From Candidatus Melainabacteria bacterium (GTDB taxonomy: Bacteria; Cyanobacteriota; Vampirovibrionia; Obscuribacterales; Obscuribacteraceae): a stretch of 64,000 nt of DNA. Below are positions 63,638-64,000 of this stretch, one piece after another. Under the pieces are notes generated by a model that ran no database searches, was not told the DNA's origin, and saw nothing but the letters and a program-made list of their open reading frames with translations. The stretch spans positions 558,001 through 622,000 of the forward strand of contig QKMZ01000003.1 of the NCBI GenBank assembly GCA_003242885.1, written 5' to 3'. The position numbers and the translations under genes were made by a program. Position 1 is the stretch's first letter. Every line of letters starts with the position of its first letter.

Positions 63638-64000
63638 ATGTCGGAAACTCTGGATCTCACGAAATTCGAATCGCAATTGAAAACAAGTTGGTTGGGCCGA
63701 GCGCCCGGCTGGCGAAACGAGTTGTGGGAAAGCATCGGGTCTACGAACACCCGCGCAGCAGAACTTGCTGCAGAAGGCGCGCCGGAAGGAGTCATCGTTC
63801 TTGCACGCCATCAAATGGCTGGTCGAGGGCGCCTTGGTCGCACGTGGGTATCGCCGGTCGATGCCGGGTTGTACATGAGTTTGATTCTGCGGCCGCGACA
63901 GCCTCAATCTCAAATCCCACTTTTGACCATTGCCGCGGGTGTAGCCGTCGCTGAGGCGATTCGTTCTGTTTGCGATCTCGAAGTCGGATTGAAATGGGTC
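63638..64000 (+). CDS. birA: Biotin-protein ligase, 3' partial
   Basis: The frame is open to the right edge. From ATG 63638 the product begins MSETLDLTKFESQ and contains the ESIGSTNTRAAELA start of the catalytic domain and the biotinyl-AMP loop GRGRLGRTWVSP, then YMSLILRP. It ends at GLKWV, the start of the lysine strand, at the window edge. No N-terminal DNA-binding domain precedes, so this is the single-function type that attaches biotin to carboxylases without acting as repressor. Confidence 0.93.
   Translation, partial: MSETLDLTKFESQLKTSWLGRAPGWRNELWESIGSTNTRAAELAAEGAPEGVIVLARHQMAGRGRLGRTWVSPVDAGLYMSLILRPRQPQSQIPLLTIAAGVAVAEAIRSVCDLEVGLKWV

Overview
The window looks like a piece of a chromosome from a Melainabacteria/Vampirovibrionia-type bacterium, close to Obscuribacterales. 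This is an inference. It rests on mid-range GC, many exported TPR and low-complexity proteins, abundant Hanks-type kinases, and a membrane protein (44409-45827) that looks like a cyanobacterial/plastid family. No phage, insertion sequence, CRISPR array or rRNA was seen. There is one tRNA gene.

Layout. 1-5.8 kb: the end of an SRPBCC-domain gene, proS, and exported proteins of unknown function. 5.9-23.4 kb: a dense signalling region. It holds an LRR receptor-like Ser/Thr kinase facing an exported LRR protein, a response regulator with a double histidine kinase, two overlapping membrane Ser/Thr kinases, a second two-component pair, an exported protein with two retropepsin-like domains, and an ECF sigma factor followed by one reading frame that joins an anti-sigma zinc-finger domain to the primary sigma factor RpoD. 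23.4-35.1 kb: an L,D-transpeptidase, a DUF2239 gene with a promoter/operator, a TPR metallopeptidase, a PhyH dioxygenase, an amidase, small paralogous membrane proteins, a DJ-1/SnoaL pair and malate:quinone oxidoreductase. 35.1-43.4 kb: an accessory region with a HigBA toxin-antitoxin pair, a broken gene, a Kelch-like protein, tRNA-Leu, a pyroglutamyl-peptidase-like protein, and a large candidate metallopeptidase toxin with a possible immunity gene. 43.4-53.4 kb: exported low-complexity proteins, glpK and two long TPR paralogues. 53.4-64 kb: nrdAB under a cobalamin riboswitch, a NatAB-like ABC transporter, a GNAT/sirtuin pair, an OsmC protein and the start of birA.

The most unusual items are four. 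First, the double histidine kinase: its first half keeps the phospho-accepting His but has lost the ATPase motifs, and its second half keeps the ATPase motifs but has lost the His. Second, the anti-sigma/RpoD fusion, which carries a strong internal ribosome-binding site. Third, B12 control of a B12-independent ribonucleotide reductase through a visible terminator. Fourth, the metallopeptidase toxin/immunity candidate. Several junctions between convergent genes carry perfect palindromes that share a skeleton but differ in stem sequence.
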